Origin: Sedimenticola sp.
Lineage (GTDB): Bacteria > Pseudomonadota > Gammaproteobacteria > Chromatiales > Chromatiaceae
NCBI GenBank assembly: GCA_026983675.1
Contig: JALSTP010000199.1
Coordinates: 1 to 32,217 of the forward strand
Length of the DNA: 32,217 nucleotides
Reading direction: 5' to 3'
Part shown: piece after piece, positions 8,175 through 18,336 of the stretch
Layout: the number at the start of each line of letters is the position of its first letter
Position numbering within the stretch: the first letter of the stretch is position 1
Made by a program: the position numbers and the translations under genes
The notes under the pieces: generated by a model
The model's database searches: none
Told to the model about the DNA's origin: nothing
What the model saw: the letters and a program-made list of their open reading frames with translations, nothing else

Positions 8175-8551
8175 AAATGCGTGTGCTCTTCTGTCTGGTG
8201 GAGTTGATGGCGGCTGGCGCCGTGCCTGGCGCATCGGCAGGGGAGAAGGCCGGGCAGGTAACGCCTGTTCAGGACCCGTTTCAGGGGCCGCTCCATCCGC
8301 TGGAGAGGGTGGAGGTGAAGCACGAGGCGGTAACGGCGGAGAACACAACCGAACCTCCTCCCTTCGTGCTGCGCGCCATCATGATATCGCGCGTTCCCCT
8401 GGCCGATATCGACGGCAGGATCCTGGGCGTGGGGGAAACGATTGGAGGTTACAAGGTGATCTCGATCCGCGAGGACGGGGTGGCGCTGAAAAAAGGGGGC
8501 CGGGTGATGACGTTGGAGCTTGCTGGCGGGGCGAGGGGCGAAGTGCAATGA
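8171..8551 (+). CDS. mshK: MSHA biogenesis protein MshK (PilP-like)
   Basis: 126 residues. The start ATG at 8171 overlaps the mshJ stop (ATGA), and the stop overlaps the mshL start in the same way. A signal peptide (MKMRVLFCLVELMAAGAVPGASA) precedes a Pro-rich linker and a small beta-rich domain (VLRAIMISRVPLADIDGRIL, VGETIGGYKVISIREDGVAL) typical of PilP/GspC-like proteins that link the inner-membrane platform to the secretin. Identification rests on this domain and on its position between mshJ and mshL. Confidence 0.8.
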   Translation: MKMRVLFCLVELMAAGAVPGASAGEKAGQVTPVQDPFQGPLHPLERVEVKHEAVTAENTTEPPPFVLRAIMISRVPLADIDGRILGVGETIGGYKVISIREDGVALKKGGRVMTLELAGGARGEVQ

Positions 8552-9999
8552 AGCGCGGATCATCCACTGTGTTGGCGGTCTTGCGCCATGCCATCATCGC
8601 CGCCTTGGTGGTGCTGGCCGCGACGGCGGACGCCGGGCAGCGCATCACCATGTCCTTTCAGGACATGCCCTTCAATGAAGTGATGGAAATGTTGTCCCGG
8701 CAGGAGCGGGTCAATATCCTCGTATCGGAGGGTCTCGATGCGAAGGTGTCGTTCAATCTCTACGACGTGGATCTGGACGAGGCGATCCATTCCATCGCCG
8801 AGGCCGCGGGATTCGCGGTGGAGAAAAGAAAAGGCAGCTACTACATCGTCGACAGGGATGAGGCGGGCAAATATGCAGTGGGTGACCTGACCCGGCTCAA
8901 GACATTCAAGGTGCAGTATACGGATCCGGTCCTGGTGGAGAAGATCCTGAAAAAGCACCTGTCCAAATATGGCAAGATCACCACACTGCCAAAACGCAAT
9001 ATTATCGCCGTCGAAGATACGCCGGAGTTTCTAAAACGCATCGGGACCTTGCTGAACGAGCTGGACCGCGAGCCGAAACAGATCCTGATCGAGGCCAAGA
9101 TACTGGAGATCACCCTCAACGACGCGGAGTCGTTCGGCATCGATTGGTCGAAGCTGTTCACGAGTGGACGCACGTCGGGGAGCGTCGGCATTCAGGGTTT
9201 GGCCAGTCCGAAGTCGCCGGGTTTGTTTTTCAAGTTGATGTCGCCCAGTGTCGAACTGGCCCTGGATGCCCTGAAGACGCGGGGGCGGCTGCGTACTCTG
9301 TCGACGCCCAAGCTTCTGGCGATGGAGAACGAGGAGGCCTCGACAGTGGTGGGCGACCGGATCGGATTCAAGGTCACGACCACTATCAACCAGGTCACTA
9401 CCGAGTCCATCAAGTTCCTGGAGTCAGGCGTCATTCTGCGGGTCACGCCGTCGGTGGACCGGCAGGGGCGCATCTTGCTGGATGTGCATCCGGAGGTCAG
9501 TACGGCATCGGTCTCGGATGACGGCATTCCCTCGAAACGGACCACCCAGGTCTCCACGATGATGCTGGTGCCCGACGGTCAGACGGTATTCATCGGTGGC
9601 CTCATCAAGCACATCGTCAACGAGAGCCGTGAGGGCGTGCCGGTCCTGGGCGATCTTCCAGGTGTGGGTCTGTTGTTCAGAAACAACTCGAAAAACGTGG
9701 TCAATACCGAAACCGTGGTCCTGATTACACCCAAGGTCATCAAACATCCCGAAAAGGCGATTGCGCTGGAAAGGAGAAGAAAATATACGCGCGTGGAGCA
9801 ACTGATGCGCGGCGATGCCGTGCGCGCCGGCCGAAAGATGGACGAGCTCATGGGGGAGGGGGGTGTGCCGACGGATGACCGAGACGGTTGGTTGAGTCTG
9901 GACGGGGGCAACGGCGGAACCCCACGTCCCGTGCCGGGACACCCAAAACACGATGGCCCGAAACAAAAGGATTTATCGATCCAGGACCTGGATCTGTAG
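8548..9999 (+). CDS. mshL: MSHA pilus secretin MshL
   Basis: 483 residues. A Sec signal peptide (residues 1-30) is followed by an STN/N0 domain (ITMSFQDMPFNEVMEMLSRQ), an N1-like domain, and the secretin core with the hallmark VPVLGDLPGVGLLFR near residue 370. A hydrophilic tail of about 80 residues follows the beta-barrel region. It forms the outer-membrane channel for the pilus. Last gene of the msh set here: the ATPases, platform protein and pilins expected elsewhere in an MSHA locus are not downstream. The terminal CTG TAG and the following bases repeat a 13-base stretch of module A of the MITE-like repeat, so the 3' end of the gene seems to have been reshaped by the repeat. Confidence 0.9.
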   Translation: MKRGSSTVLAVLRHAIIAALVVLAATADAGQRITMSFQDMPFNEVMEMLSRQERVNILVSEGLDAKVSFNLYDVDLDEAIHSIAEAAGFAVEKRKGSYYIVDRDEAGKYAVGDLTRLKTFKVQYTDPVLVEKILKKHLSKYGKITTLPKRNIIAVEDTPEFLKRIGTLLNELDREPKQILIEAKILEITLNDAESFGIDWSKLFTSGRTSGSVGIQGLASPKSPGLFFKLMSPSVELALDALKTRGRLRTLSTPKLLAMENEEASTVVGDRIGFKVTTTINQVTTESIKFLESGVILRVTPSVDRQGRILLDVHPEVSTASVSDDGIPSKRTTQVSTMMLVPDGQTVFIGGLIKHIVNESREGVPVLGDLPGVGLLFRNNSKNVVNTETVVLITPKVIKHPEKAIALERRRKYTRVEQLMRGDAVRAGRKMDELMGEGGVPTDDRDGWLSLDGGNGGTPRPVPGHPKHDGPKQKDLSIQDLDL

Positions 10000-10010
10000 C
10001 CACCCTGCAC

Positions 10011-10171
10011 CTGAAGCCCCTAACCCTATGATATTCAAAGACAGGCCGTGGCGTGCGGTCCGCAGACTGCGTTGCCCCATCTTGCTGTAGGGTGGCTACA
10101 GCGGCGATCGGCCGCCTTGCTGCGAACCGGCACGCCACGGCTGAATACGATGTATATTGTTGCCGGGTTAA
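10011..10171. mobile_element. MITE-like element, copy 2 (module A only, one terminus missing)
   Basis: About 160 bp matching the reverse complement of bases 3131-3291 of copy 1. It has the right terminal repeat (GTTGCCGGGTTAA) and the whole module A fold-back, with stem arms near 10048 and 10127 and the small hairpin CTGTAGGGTGGCTACAG inside. Module B and the other terminus are absent. The left junction carries an extra piece of the small hairpin (CTGTAGCCACCCT at 9994-10006). It lies between the convergent mshL and tRNA/rpoD transcripts, where its strong hairpin could stop transcription from either side. Confidence 0.8.
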
Positions 10172-10199
10172 TAATAACAATAGCCGGTGGGGCGTTCAT

Positions 10200-10276
<77 letters not shown>

Positions 10277-10287
10277 GGTGAACGGTA

Positions 10288-12105
<1,818 letters not shown>

Positions 12106-12150
12106 TTCCTACCTGACAGTTAGTGGCTTCAAGCGAACATGAAACGTACA

Positions 12151-12159
12151 ACTATAGCA
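12151..12159 (-). promoter_or_regulatory. rpoD: Extended -10 promoter for rpoD
   Basis: Read on the minus strand, TGC-TATAGT is an extended -10 element in the dnaG-rpoD gap, about 45 bases before the rpoD ATG. The -35 position is weak (TGGAAC, 17 bases upstream), as is common with an extended -10. It would allow rpoD expression independent of the rpsU promoter. Confidence 0.5.
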
Positions 12160-12229
12160 TAGCCGATAAGCGTGTTCCACTTGAGGCCCGGTGATTGGAT
12201 TCGTCAACCCGATGTGCGGAGTCGCAGGG

Positions 12230-13978
12230 TCAATCGGATTGAGACGGGTTTCTGGAGAGCAGATGCTTCAACCGGCGCTTCTCCTCCTCCGTTGCCGTAC
12301 CCTGTTCGATCCGTTGCAACAGGGTACGGGTTTCGTGTTCCCGCTGTTGTTGACCGAGGCGCATCAGTGCGCCGCGGAATTCGGGGGCTGCGCCCTCTTC
12401 GGGCACCGGCAGTTCCATGGCCAGCCCGCACAGTTTTTCCAGGTGGGGGAAGTATTCGGTTTCCCGCCAATGTTCAATAAGTTGCGCTGAATTAAGATTA
12501 GGATGCTTTTGCAGCAAATCAAGTAGATCGCTCAGAAGCGTGATGCCGGGGGCATCCAGTTGCCGCCAGTTTTGCGGCAGGTCGCTCAGGGTTGCCAGTC
12601 GAGGATCTCTGAGTAGCAGGACCACCGCGCGGCGCACGGGGGTCATACGCGGACTGCCGGAATGACGCCTGTGGCGCCGATGGCGAGCGTCACTGGATTT
12701 GACACTGGAAACAGGCAGTTGTTCCACTGATAATCCTATCAGTTCGGAGAGCTTTTTCCGCATCATTTCCCGGAACACGCCGCCAGGCAGGCGGTCCAGC
12801 AGAGGACGGGCCCGTTCCGCCAGTCGCGCCCGGCCGTCGAGGCTCTCCATATCAATCTCGGCGGCAAGATGGCCGAACAGATATTCGGACAGGGGCGTGG
12901 CGTGCGCCACCCGTTGCTCGAAGGCGGCGGCGCCTTCCTTGCGCACCAGGGTGTCGGGGTCCTCGCCTTCCGGAAGCAGCAGGAAACGGGCCTCGCGCCC
13001 GTCTCGCATGAGGGGGAGGGTGGTGTCGAGGGCCTTCCAGGCGGCCTCGCGGCCGGCGCGGTCGCCGTCGAAACAGAACACCACCTCCGGCGCGGTGCGG
13101 TAGAGGCGTTCCAGATGGTCCGGCGTGGTGGCGGTGCCCAGAGTGGCGACGGCGTAGCGGATGCCGAACTGGGCCAGTGCGATCACGTCCATGTAACCCT
13201 CCACCACGATCAGCCGCTGCAGTTGGCGCAGCGCCTTCTTCGCCTCGTAGAACCCGTACAGTTCCCGGCCTTTGTGAAAGACGGGGGTCTCGGGGGAGTT
13301 GAGATATTTCGGTTTGCTGTCGTCGAGCACCCGCCCGCCGAAACCGATCACGCGCCCCCGCCGGTCGCGAATGGGGAACATGATGCGGTTGCGAAAGCGA
13401 TCGTAGCGCTTGCCTTCCTGTTCGGTGATCAGGCCTGCGCTACGAAGCCGTCCCACTGCCGCTGTATCGTGGCCGAAGTGCTCCAGCACGGTATGCCAGC
13501 CCGGCGGTGCATAGCCGACGCCATAGTCGGCCGCGATCTCTCCGGAGAGGCCCCGTTGTTGCAGGTATTCGATGGCGTGGCCGGCCTCGGGATGTCGGCG
13601 AAGCTGCTGGCGGTAGAATCCCGCAGCCTGTTCGAGGAGTTCGTAGAGCGGGCGGTTGTCCGGTGCGGCGGGGGCGGCCTCGCGGGGAACCTCGACGCCC
13701 GCCTGAGTGGCAAGCTCCTCGATCGCCTCGACGAAGCTCATGTGGTCGTACTCCATGAGGAAGCCGATGGCGCTGCCGTGGGCGCCGCAGCCGAAACAAT
13801 GATAGAACTGCTTTTGCTGGCTGACCGTGAAGGAGGGGGTCTTCTCGTCGTGAAAGGGGCAGCGGGCCTGATAGTCCTTGCCGGCCTTCTTCAGGGGTAC
13901 GCGGGGGCTTATGACGTCGACGATGTCGATGCGATCGAGAAGGTCGTCGATAAACGACTGTGGGATCTTTCCGGCCAT
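12230..13978 (-). CDS. dnaG: DNA primase DnaG
   Basis: 582 residues, the usual size. The N-terminal CHC2 zinc-binding domain has C40, H43, C61 and C64 (ARCPFH and YHCFGCG). The RNA polymerase core contains the Toprim motifs IVVEGYMDVIAL and FCFDGDRAGREAA, which bind catalytic magnesium. The C-terminal part, about residues 440-582, corresponds to the DnaB-binding domain and is the least conserved. It synthesises RNA primers at the replication fork. Transcribed after yqeY and before rpoD in the conserved operon. Confidence 0.97.
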   Translation of the reverse strand: MAGKIPQSFIDDLLDRIDIVDVISPRVPLKKAGKDYQARCPFHDEKTPSFTVSQQKQFYHCFGCGAHGSAIGFLMEYDHMSFVEAIEELATQAGVEVPREAAPAAPDNRPLYELLEQAAGFYRQQLRRHPEAGHAIEYLQQRGLSGEIAADYGVGYAPPGWHTVLEHFGHDTAAVGRLRSAGLITEQEGKRYDRFRNRIMFPIRDRRGRVIGFGGRVLDDSKPKYLNSPETPVFHKGRELYGFYEAKKALRQLQRLIVVEGYMDVIALAQFGIRYAVATLGTATTPDHLERLYRTAPEVVFCFDGDRAGREAAWKALDTTLPLMRDGREARFLLLPEGEDPDTLVRKEGAAAFEQRVAHATPLSEYLFGHLAAEIDMESLDGRARLAERARPLLDRLPGGVFREMMRKKLSELIGLSVEQLPVSSVKSSDARHRRHRRHSGSPRMTPVRRAVVLLLRDPRLATLSDLPQNWRQLDAPGITLLSDLLDLLQKHPNLNSAQLIEHWRETEYFPHLEKLCGLAMELPVPEEGAAPEFRGALMRLGQQQREHETRTLLQRIEQGTATEEEKRRLKHLLSRNPSQSD

Positions 13979-14059
13979 GGAGCGGTGACCACGGTAGGGG
14001 GATGGGGGGATTGTAGCGGGAAACGGGGGCGGGATGCGCGCCCGCTTGTGGCAGGGGAG

Positions 14060-14503
14060 TCAGCCGGCGAGCTTCTGTTTGACCAGGCCGCTGACCACAC
14101 CCATGTCGGCGCGTCCCTGCATCTTGGGTTTGAGTTGCCCCATCACCTTGCCCATGTCACGGATGGAGGTGGCACCTGCCTGGGCGATGGCCTCGTCCAC
14201 CATGGCGGCAATCTCTTCTTCGCTCAATGCCTCGGGGAGGTATTCCTGCAGGACACTGATTTCATACCGTTCCTGTTCGGCCAGGTCGTCCCGTCCCGCT
14301 TTTTCGTATTGGGCCAGGGATTCGCGTCGTTGTTTAACCATCTTGTCCAGCACGGCGAGTACCTGCGCCTCGTCGAGTTCCACCCGGCTGTCCACTTCGC
14401 GCTGTTTGATGGCGGCCATCATCAGGCGGATCACGCCGCGCCGGCGCTTGTCGCCCTCGCGCATGGCGGTCTTTATGTCGTCCTGTATACGCTGCTTGAG
14501 CAT
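14060..14503 (-). CDS. yqeY: GatB/YqeY domain protein
   Basis: 147 residues, typical of stand-alone YqeY. It begins with MLKQRIQDDIKTAMREGDKRR and shows the family blocks VIRLMMAAIKQREVD, YEISVLQEYLPEALSEEEI and MGKVMGQLKPKMQGRADMG. The domain is related to the tail of GatB, the tRNA-dependent amidotransferase subunit, and may bind tRNA, but the role of the free form is not settled. It lies 17 bp after rpsU and 81 bp before dnaG, an arrangement common in gammaproteobacteria. Confidence 0.93.
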   Translation of the reverse strand: MLKQRIQDDIKTAMREGDKRRRGVIRLMMAAIKQREVDSRVELDEAQVLAVLDKMVKQRRESLAQYEKAGRDDLAEQERYEISVLQEYLPEALSEEEIAAMVDEAIAQAGATSIRDMGKVMGQLKPKMQGRADMGVVSGLVKQKLAG

Positions 14504-14520
14504 GGATCCGGTCAGGTCGG

Positions 14521-14736
14521 TCAGTACTGCCGTTCCCAGCGGCGGTTCTCACGAGAGAGTTTCTTGAGATGGCGCTTAACGGCCGCCGCTGCCTTGCGTT
14601 TGCGTTCTGCCGTGGGCTTTTCGTAGAACTCGCGGCGGCGCACCTCGGCCAGGATGCCGGCCTTTTCACAGGAGCGCTTGAAGCGCCGCATGGCGATCTC
14701 GAAGGGTTCATTCTCTCGTACACGTACGCTGGGCAT
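14521..14736 (-). CDS. rpsU: 30S ribosomal protein S21
   Basis: 71 residues, the full family length: [20 protein letters not shown] at the start and the basic tail [11 protein letters not shown]21 binds the 30S subunit near the anti-Shine-Dalgarno region and assists initiation. The start codon has a very strong ribosome-binding site (GGAGGT, minus strand, complement near 14747-14753). First gene of rpsU-yqeY-dnaG-rpoD. In-frame extensions upstream of 14736 are not part of the protein. Confidence 0.98.
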   Translation of the reverse strand: MPSVRVRENEPFEIAMRRFKRSCEKAGILAEVRRREFYEKPTAERKRKAAAAVKRHLKKLSRENRRWERQY

Positions 14737-14776
14737 CTGCTTGACTACCTCCAAAGGGTTGAAACAGGTTAAGCTG

Positions 14777-14805
14777 TTGAAAAATTCAAAGGCGGAAATT
14801 CTACT
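14777..14805 (+). promoter_or_regulatory. tsaD: Candidate sigma-70 promoter for tsaD
   Basis: TTGAAA (14777-14782), 17-base spacer, TCTACT (14800-14805; 4/6). Its -10 overlaps the -10 of the divergent rpsU promoter. Confidence 0.4.
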
Positions 14806-14826
14806 CCGCCAGAGGGGCATTTGCAA
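14798..14826 (-). promoter_or_regulatory. rpsU: Sigma-70 promoter for rpsU-yqeY-dnaG-rpoD
   Basis: On the minus strand, TTGCAA (14826-14821), a 17-base spacer, then TAGAAT (14803-14798). Transcription would begin near 14791, leaving a leader of about 55 bases before rpsU. Its -35 box lies 4 bases before the tsaD ATG. Confidence 0.6.
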
Positions 14827-14829
14827 AAT

Positions 14830-15867
14830 ATGCGGGTACTGGGAATCGAGACCTCCTGTGACGAGACCGGGGTGGCCATCTTCGACAGCAGCGCGGGGTT
14901 GATGGCGCACGCCTTGCATAGTCAGGTCGATCTCCATGCGGCCTATGGTGGCGTGGTGCCGGAACTGGCCTCCCGCGACCACGTGCGCAAGGTTCTGCCT
15001 CTGGTCGACCGGGTGCTCGGGGAGGCGATGCTGGGGCGGCGGGAGATCGATGGCGTGGCCTATACCGCGGGGCCGGGGCTCATCGGCGCATTGCTGGTGG
15101 GGAGCGCCGTGGGGCGCGGCCTGGCCTGGGCATGGGGTGTGCCCGCCATTGGCGTGCATCACATGGAAGGGCATCTGCTGGCGCCGTTGCTGGAGCCGGA
15201 GGCGCCCGCGTTTCCCTTCGTTGCGTTACTGGCCTCCGGCGGTCACACCCAGTTGATTGAGGTGCAGGGCATCGGCCGCTATCGTCTCCTCGGCGATACC
15301 CTGGACGATGCCGCCGGCGAGGCCTTCGACAAGACTGCCAAGCTGCTGGGCCTGCCGTATCCCGGCGGGCCGGCGCTGGCGCGGCTGGCGGAAGGGGGCG
15401 ACCCGGACCGCTACCATTTCCCCCGGCCGATGGTGGACCGCCCGGGTCTCGATTTCAGCTTCAGCGGTCTGAAGACCTTTGCCCTCAATACCCTGCAACG
15501 CGAACTCCCTCCCGATGTGGCCGCCGGCCCCAAGGCCGCACAGATCCGTGCCGATATCGCCCGTGCCTTCGAGGACGCGGTGGTGGACACGCTGGTGATC
15601 AAGTGCCGCCGGGCAGTGCGGGCGTGTGGTGTGCAGCGGTTGGTGCTGGCGGGCGGCGTCAGTGCCAACCGGCGGTTGCGGCGGCGCATCGACCGGATGA
15701 TGGCGAAGGAGGGGGGAGAGGCCTACTATCCGCGGCCCGAATTCTGCACCGACAATGGCGCCATGATCGCCTTCGCCGGCTGGCAGCGGCTGCGCGCCGG
15801 GCAGATGGAGCCGCTGGCCTTTACCGCGCGGGCGCGCTGGCCGCTGGAGTCGCTGCCCCCGGTATGA
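14830..15867 (+). CDS. tsaD: tRNA N6-threonylcarbamoyladenosine synthase subunit TsaD
   Basis: 345 residues from ATG 14830 ([17 protein letters not shown]); a TTG at 14821 would add three. ASKHA-fold ATPase with metal-binding His pair in VHHMEGH (family HxxxH), the phosphate loops GIETSCDET and LASGGHTQL, and the [10 protein letters not shown] and [13 protein letters not shown] motifs. With TsaB and TsaE it transfers the threonylcarbamoyl group to A37 of ANN-decoding tRNAs, which includes the tRNA-Ile2 in this window. Divergent from rpsU, a widely conserved pairing in gammaproteobacteria. Confidence 0.97.
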   Translation: MRVLGIETSCDETGVAIFDSSAGLMAHALHSQVDLHAAYGGVVPELASRDHVRKVLPLVDRVLGEAMLGRREIDGVAYTAGPGLIGALLVGSAVGRGLAWAWGVPAIGVHHMEGHLLAPLLEPEAPAFPFVALLASGGHTQLIEVQGIGRYRLLGDTLDDAAGEAFDKTAKLLGLPYPGGPALARLAEGGDPDRYHFPRPMVDRPGLDFSFSGLKTFALNTLQRELPPDVAAGPKAAQIRADIARAFEDAVVDTLVIKCRRAVRACGVQRLVLAGGVSANRRLRRRIDRMMAKEGGEAYYPRPEFCTDNGAMIAFAGWQRLRAGQMEPLAFTARARWPLESLPPV

Positions 15868-15940
15868 GGTGTCCGGGTGTCTGCAGGTCGGGTGTTGGAT
15901 CGGCCCGCGTGCGACTCTGCGAGGGGAGCGATATGCGTGT

Positions 15941-16546
15941 TCAGTGGCGGGCGTCGTCGCTGATCCGGCCCTCGGCGCCCTGAAGCAGGTTGCGGATGTT
16001 GCTGCGGTGGCGCCAGAACAGGATCAGCGACATCACGGCCTGCATTCCGACCAGCACCGGTTCCGGCCAGAAGTACCAGACGACTAGCGGTGCCAGCGCC
16101 ATGGAGACCAGCGCCGAGAGGGAGGAGATGTTGGCCCATTTGGCCATCAGCAGCCATATCAGCGCCACCGTCAGGCCGATCTGCCAGGACAGTCCGAACT
16201 GGGTGCCGAGCGCGGTGGCCACCCCTTTACCGCCCCGGAAGCCGAAGAAGACCGGGTAGAGGTGGCCGAGGAAGGCGGCCATGGCGGTCAGCGCCAGGGT
16301 GGTGGGGGAGGCGTCCAGCAGGTGCCCCGCCATCAGCGGCAGCAGCCCCTTCAGGAGATCGCCGAGCAAGGTGATGGCGGCGGCCTTCTTGCCGCCCAGG
16401 CGCAATACATTGGTGGCGCCCGGATTGTGGGAACCCGCGCTGCGGGGATCGGGCAGCCCCATCATGCGGCACACGATGATGGCGCTGGAGACCGAGCCGA
16501 GCAGGTAGGCGCTGAGGACAAGGAGGGTTGCGATCATGGGAGCCAT
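15941..16546 (-). CDS. plsY: Glycerol-3-phosphate acyltransferase PlsY
   Basis: 201 residues with about five transmembrane helices. The three conserved PlsY loops are visible: SVSSAIIVCRMMGLPDPR with GSHNPGATNVLR, KGLLPLMAGHLL, and GHLYPVFFGFRGGKGVAT. The enzyme acylates glycerol-3-phosphate with acyl-phosphate in the inner membrane, the first step of phospholipid synthesis. The first ATG (16546) is used; an ATG three codons later is equally possible, and neither has a strong ribosome-binding site. Convergent with tsaD (73 bp gap) and divergent from folB, the same neighbourhood as in E. coli. Confidence 0.96.
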   Translation of the reverse strand: MAPMIATLLVLSAYLLGSVSSAIIVCRMMGLPDPRSAGSHNPGATNVLRLGGKKAAAITLLGDLLKGLLPLMAGHLLDASPTTLALTAMAAFLGHLYPVFFGFRGGKGVATALGTQFGLSWQIGLTVALIWLLMAKWANISSLSALVSMALAPLVVWYFWPEPVLVGMQAVMSLILFWRHRSNIRNLLQGAEGRISDDARH

Positions 16547-16663
16547 TGGAATCGTTCGGGGACATCAGGTCAAGCCCGGAAGCACCCAGTCCGGACAGGG
16601 TTGTAAATCCCATCTTGTCATTTACCATGGCAACCCTCAACCGCTGAACAGGATGCCCCTATC

Positions 16664-17020
16664 ATGGATATTGTCTTCATTCGCGACCTGCGCATCGAGG
16701 CCGTCATCGGGATCTACGACTGGGAGCGCGAGATCAAACAGACCCTGGTGCTGGATATCGAGATGGCGGCCGACATACGGCGGGCGGCGGCGACTGAGCG
16801 GATCGAGGATGCGCTCAACTACAAGGCGGTGGCGAAACGCATGATCCAGTTTGTGGGCGAGAGCCGGTTTCAGCTGGTGGAGACGCTGGCCGAGCGCTGC
16901 GCCGGGATTCTGTTGACCGAGTTCGACACCCCCTGGGTCCGGTTGTCGGTCAACAAGGAGGGGGCGGTGACTGGGGCGCGTGATGTGGGGGTGATCATCG
17001 AACGCGGGGAGCGGCCCTGA
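16664..17020 (+). CDS. folB: Dihydroneopterin aldolase FolB
   Basis: 118 residues, full length. The start MDIVFIRDLRIEAVIGIYDWERE has the family Glu in the substrate pocket; the NYKAVAKRM block and the C-terminal VRLSVNKEGAVTGARDVGV, with the catalytic-region Lys, follow. It cleaves dihydroneopterin to 6-hydroxymethyl-dihydropterin and glycolaldehyde in folate synthesis. The product is used by FolK, encoded 20 bp downstream. Confidence 0.95.
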   Translation: MDIVFIRDLRIEAVIGIYDWEREIKQTLVLDIEMAADIRRAAATERIEDALNYKAVAKRMIQFVGESRFQLVETLAERCAGILLTEFDTPWVRLSVNKEGAVTGARDVGVIIERGERP

Positions 17021-17040
17021 ACCCGCCGCGGTAGACGTCG

Positions 17041-17565
17041 ATGCCACGCGTCTGGGTCAGTATCGGCAGTAACGTGGAGCGCGAGCGCCATGTGCGGGCG
17101 GCGGTTGCGGAGCTTCGCGAGATGTTCGGTGCGTTGGCGGTCTCGCCGGTCTATGAAAGTCGTGCGGTGGGGGCGAAGGATGCCCCCCCTTTCTACAATC
17201 TGGTGGTGGGATTCGAGACCGATGAGTCCGCGGAACATCTGACCCGGCGCTTTCGCGCGATGGAACATGCCCACGGACGCCGGCGCAGCGGTGACAAGTT
17301 CGCGCCGCGGACGCTGGACGTGGATCTGCTCACCTACGGTGATCAGGTGTTGCGGTCGGACGGCTTGGAGATCCCGCGCGATGAGATTACCCGTTACGCC
17401 TTTGTTCTGCGCCCTCTGGCGGATCTTGCCGGTAACGAGCGTCATCCATTGACCGGGCGTACCTACCGGGAGCTGTGGGCCGACTTCGACGCCACCGGGC
17501 AGCCGCTCTGGCCGGTGGATCTGGATCTCAATGCTGGGTCGTCCGTCCCCCGTCCACGGCAATGA
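17041..17565 (+). CDS. folK: HPPK, 2-amino-4-hydroxy-6-hydroxymethyldihydropteridine pyrophosphokinase FolK
   Basis: 174 residues. It begins VWVSIGSNVERERHVRAAV, has the ATP/pterin-binding blocks VSPVYES, PFYNLVVGFET and the signature FAPRTLDVDLLTYGD, where the DxD pair binds magnesium, and ends with a family-typical RDEITRYAFVLRPLADLAG. It transfers pyrophosphate from ATP to the FolB product. The last 38 bases overlap the 3' end of the convergent FolM-like gene. Confidence 0.95.
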   Translation: MPRVWVSIGSNVERERHVRAAVAELREMFGALAVSPVYESRAVGAKDAPPFYNLVVGFETDESAEHLTRRFRAMEHAHGRRRSGDKFAPRTLDVDLLTYGDQVLRSDGLEIPRDEITRYAFVLRPLADLAGNERHPLTGRTYRELWADFDATGQPLWPVDLDLNAGSSVPRPRQ

Positions 17566-18283
17566 TCTGACCGGTGATGTAGTCGGCGTCACGGACCAGG
17601 AACAGGACGGTACGGGCGATGTCGACGGGGGTGCCGGCACGTTTCAGCGCCGTGCGTTCCAGGATGGTGTCTTTGTCCGCCTCGCTCAGCCCCTGTTCGG
17701 GCCACAGGATGGCCCCCGGCGCCACGCCGTTCACCCTGATCTCCGGCCCCAGTTCCCGGGCCAGCGCCTTCACCATCATGGCATTGCCCGCCTTGGCCAT
17801 GGAATAGAGGGGGTAGCCCTTGAGCGGGCGTTGCGCATGGATGTCCACCAGATTGACAATGGCGCCGCCGCTTTTCCGCAGCGAGGGTGCGGCGGCCTGG
17901 GAAAGGAAGAAAGGCGCCTTGAGGTTGGTGCCGATCAGGTCCTCCCATTGTGCTTCCGTCGCCTCGCCGACGGGGGTGGGGTAGAAGGTGGAGGCGTTGT
18001 TGACCAGCAGATCCAACCGGCCGCGAAAGCGGAGGGCCTCGTCGATGAAGGCGGGGAAGCGGGGGGTGTCGTGCAGATCCAGTTGCAGGAGCCCCACCGA
18101 GTCGGGGCGGTTGGCCTCCAGTTCCGCCTTGAGCGCCTCGGCGCCCTGGGCCGAACGGCGATAGTGGACGAGAACATCCATCCCCGCCTGGTGCAGGGTG
18201 CGCGCGATCTGTGCGCCGATGCGGTGGGCGCCGCCGGTGATGAGGGCGGTTCTGCCCTTGAGCGTGCGAGGGTTTTGCGTCAC
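17528..18283 (-). CDS. Pteridine reductase-like short-chain dehydrogenase (FolM type)
   Basis: 251 residues, classical SDR size. The NADPH motif is TGGAHRIG (residues about 17-24), the Arg-containing form typical of pteridine reductases. The NNAS motif and the active-site YSMAK (Y-x3-K) are intact, as is VNGVAPGAILWP. It probably reduces dihydrobiopterin/dihydromonapterin or dihydrofolate, consistent with its convergent position beside folB-folK. It could be another pterin-linked SDR; the exact substrate is not visible from sequence. Confidence 0.85.
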   Translation of the reverse strand: MTQNPRTLKGRTALITGGAHRIGAQIARTLHQAGMDVLVHYRRSAQGAEALKAELEANRPDSVGLLQLDLHDTPRFPAFIDEALRFRGRLDLLVNNASTFYPTPVGEATEAQWEDLIGTNLKAPFFLSQAAAPSLRKSGGAIVNLVDIHAQRPLKGYPLYSMAKAGNAMMVKALARELGPEIRVNGVAPGAILWPEQGLSEADKDTILERTALKRAGTPVDIARTVLFLVRDADYITGQIIAVDGGRTTQH

Positions 18284-18336
18284 TGTCGTGTTCCGTGTTT
18301 AATGGCCGGTCCGATGAACCTCGATCCTACCCGAAC

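Noticed and set aside
12162-12170. GCCGATAA on the plus strand in the rpoD-dnaG gap, resembling a FliA -10
   Set aside because: No matching -35 at the correct distance and no plus-strand gene follows.
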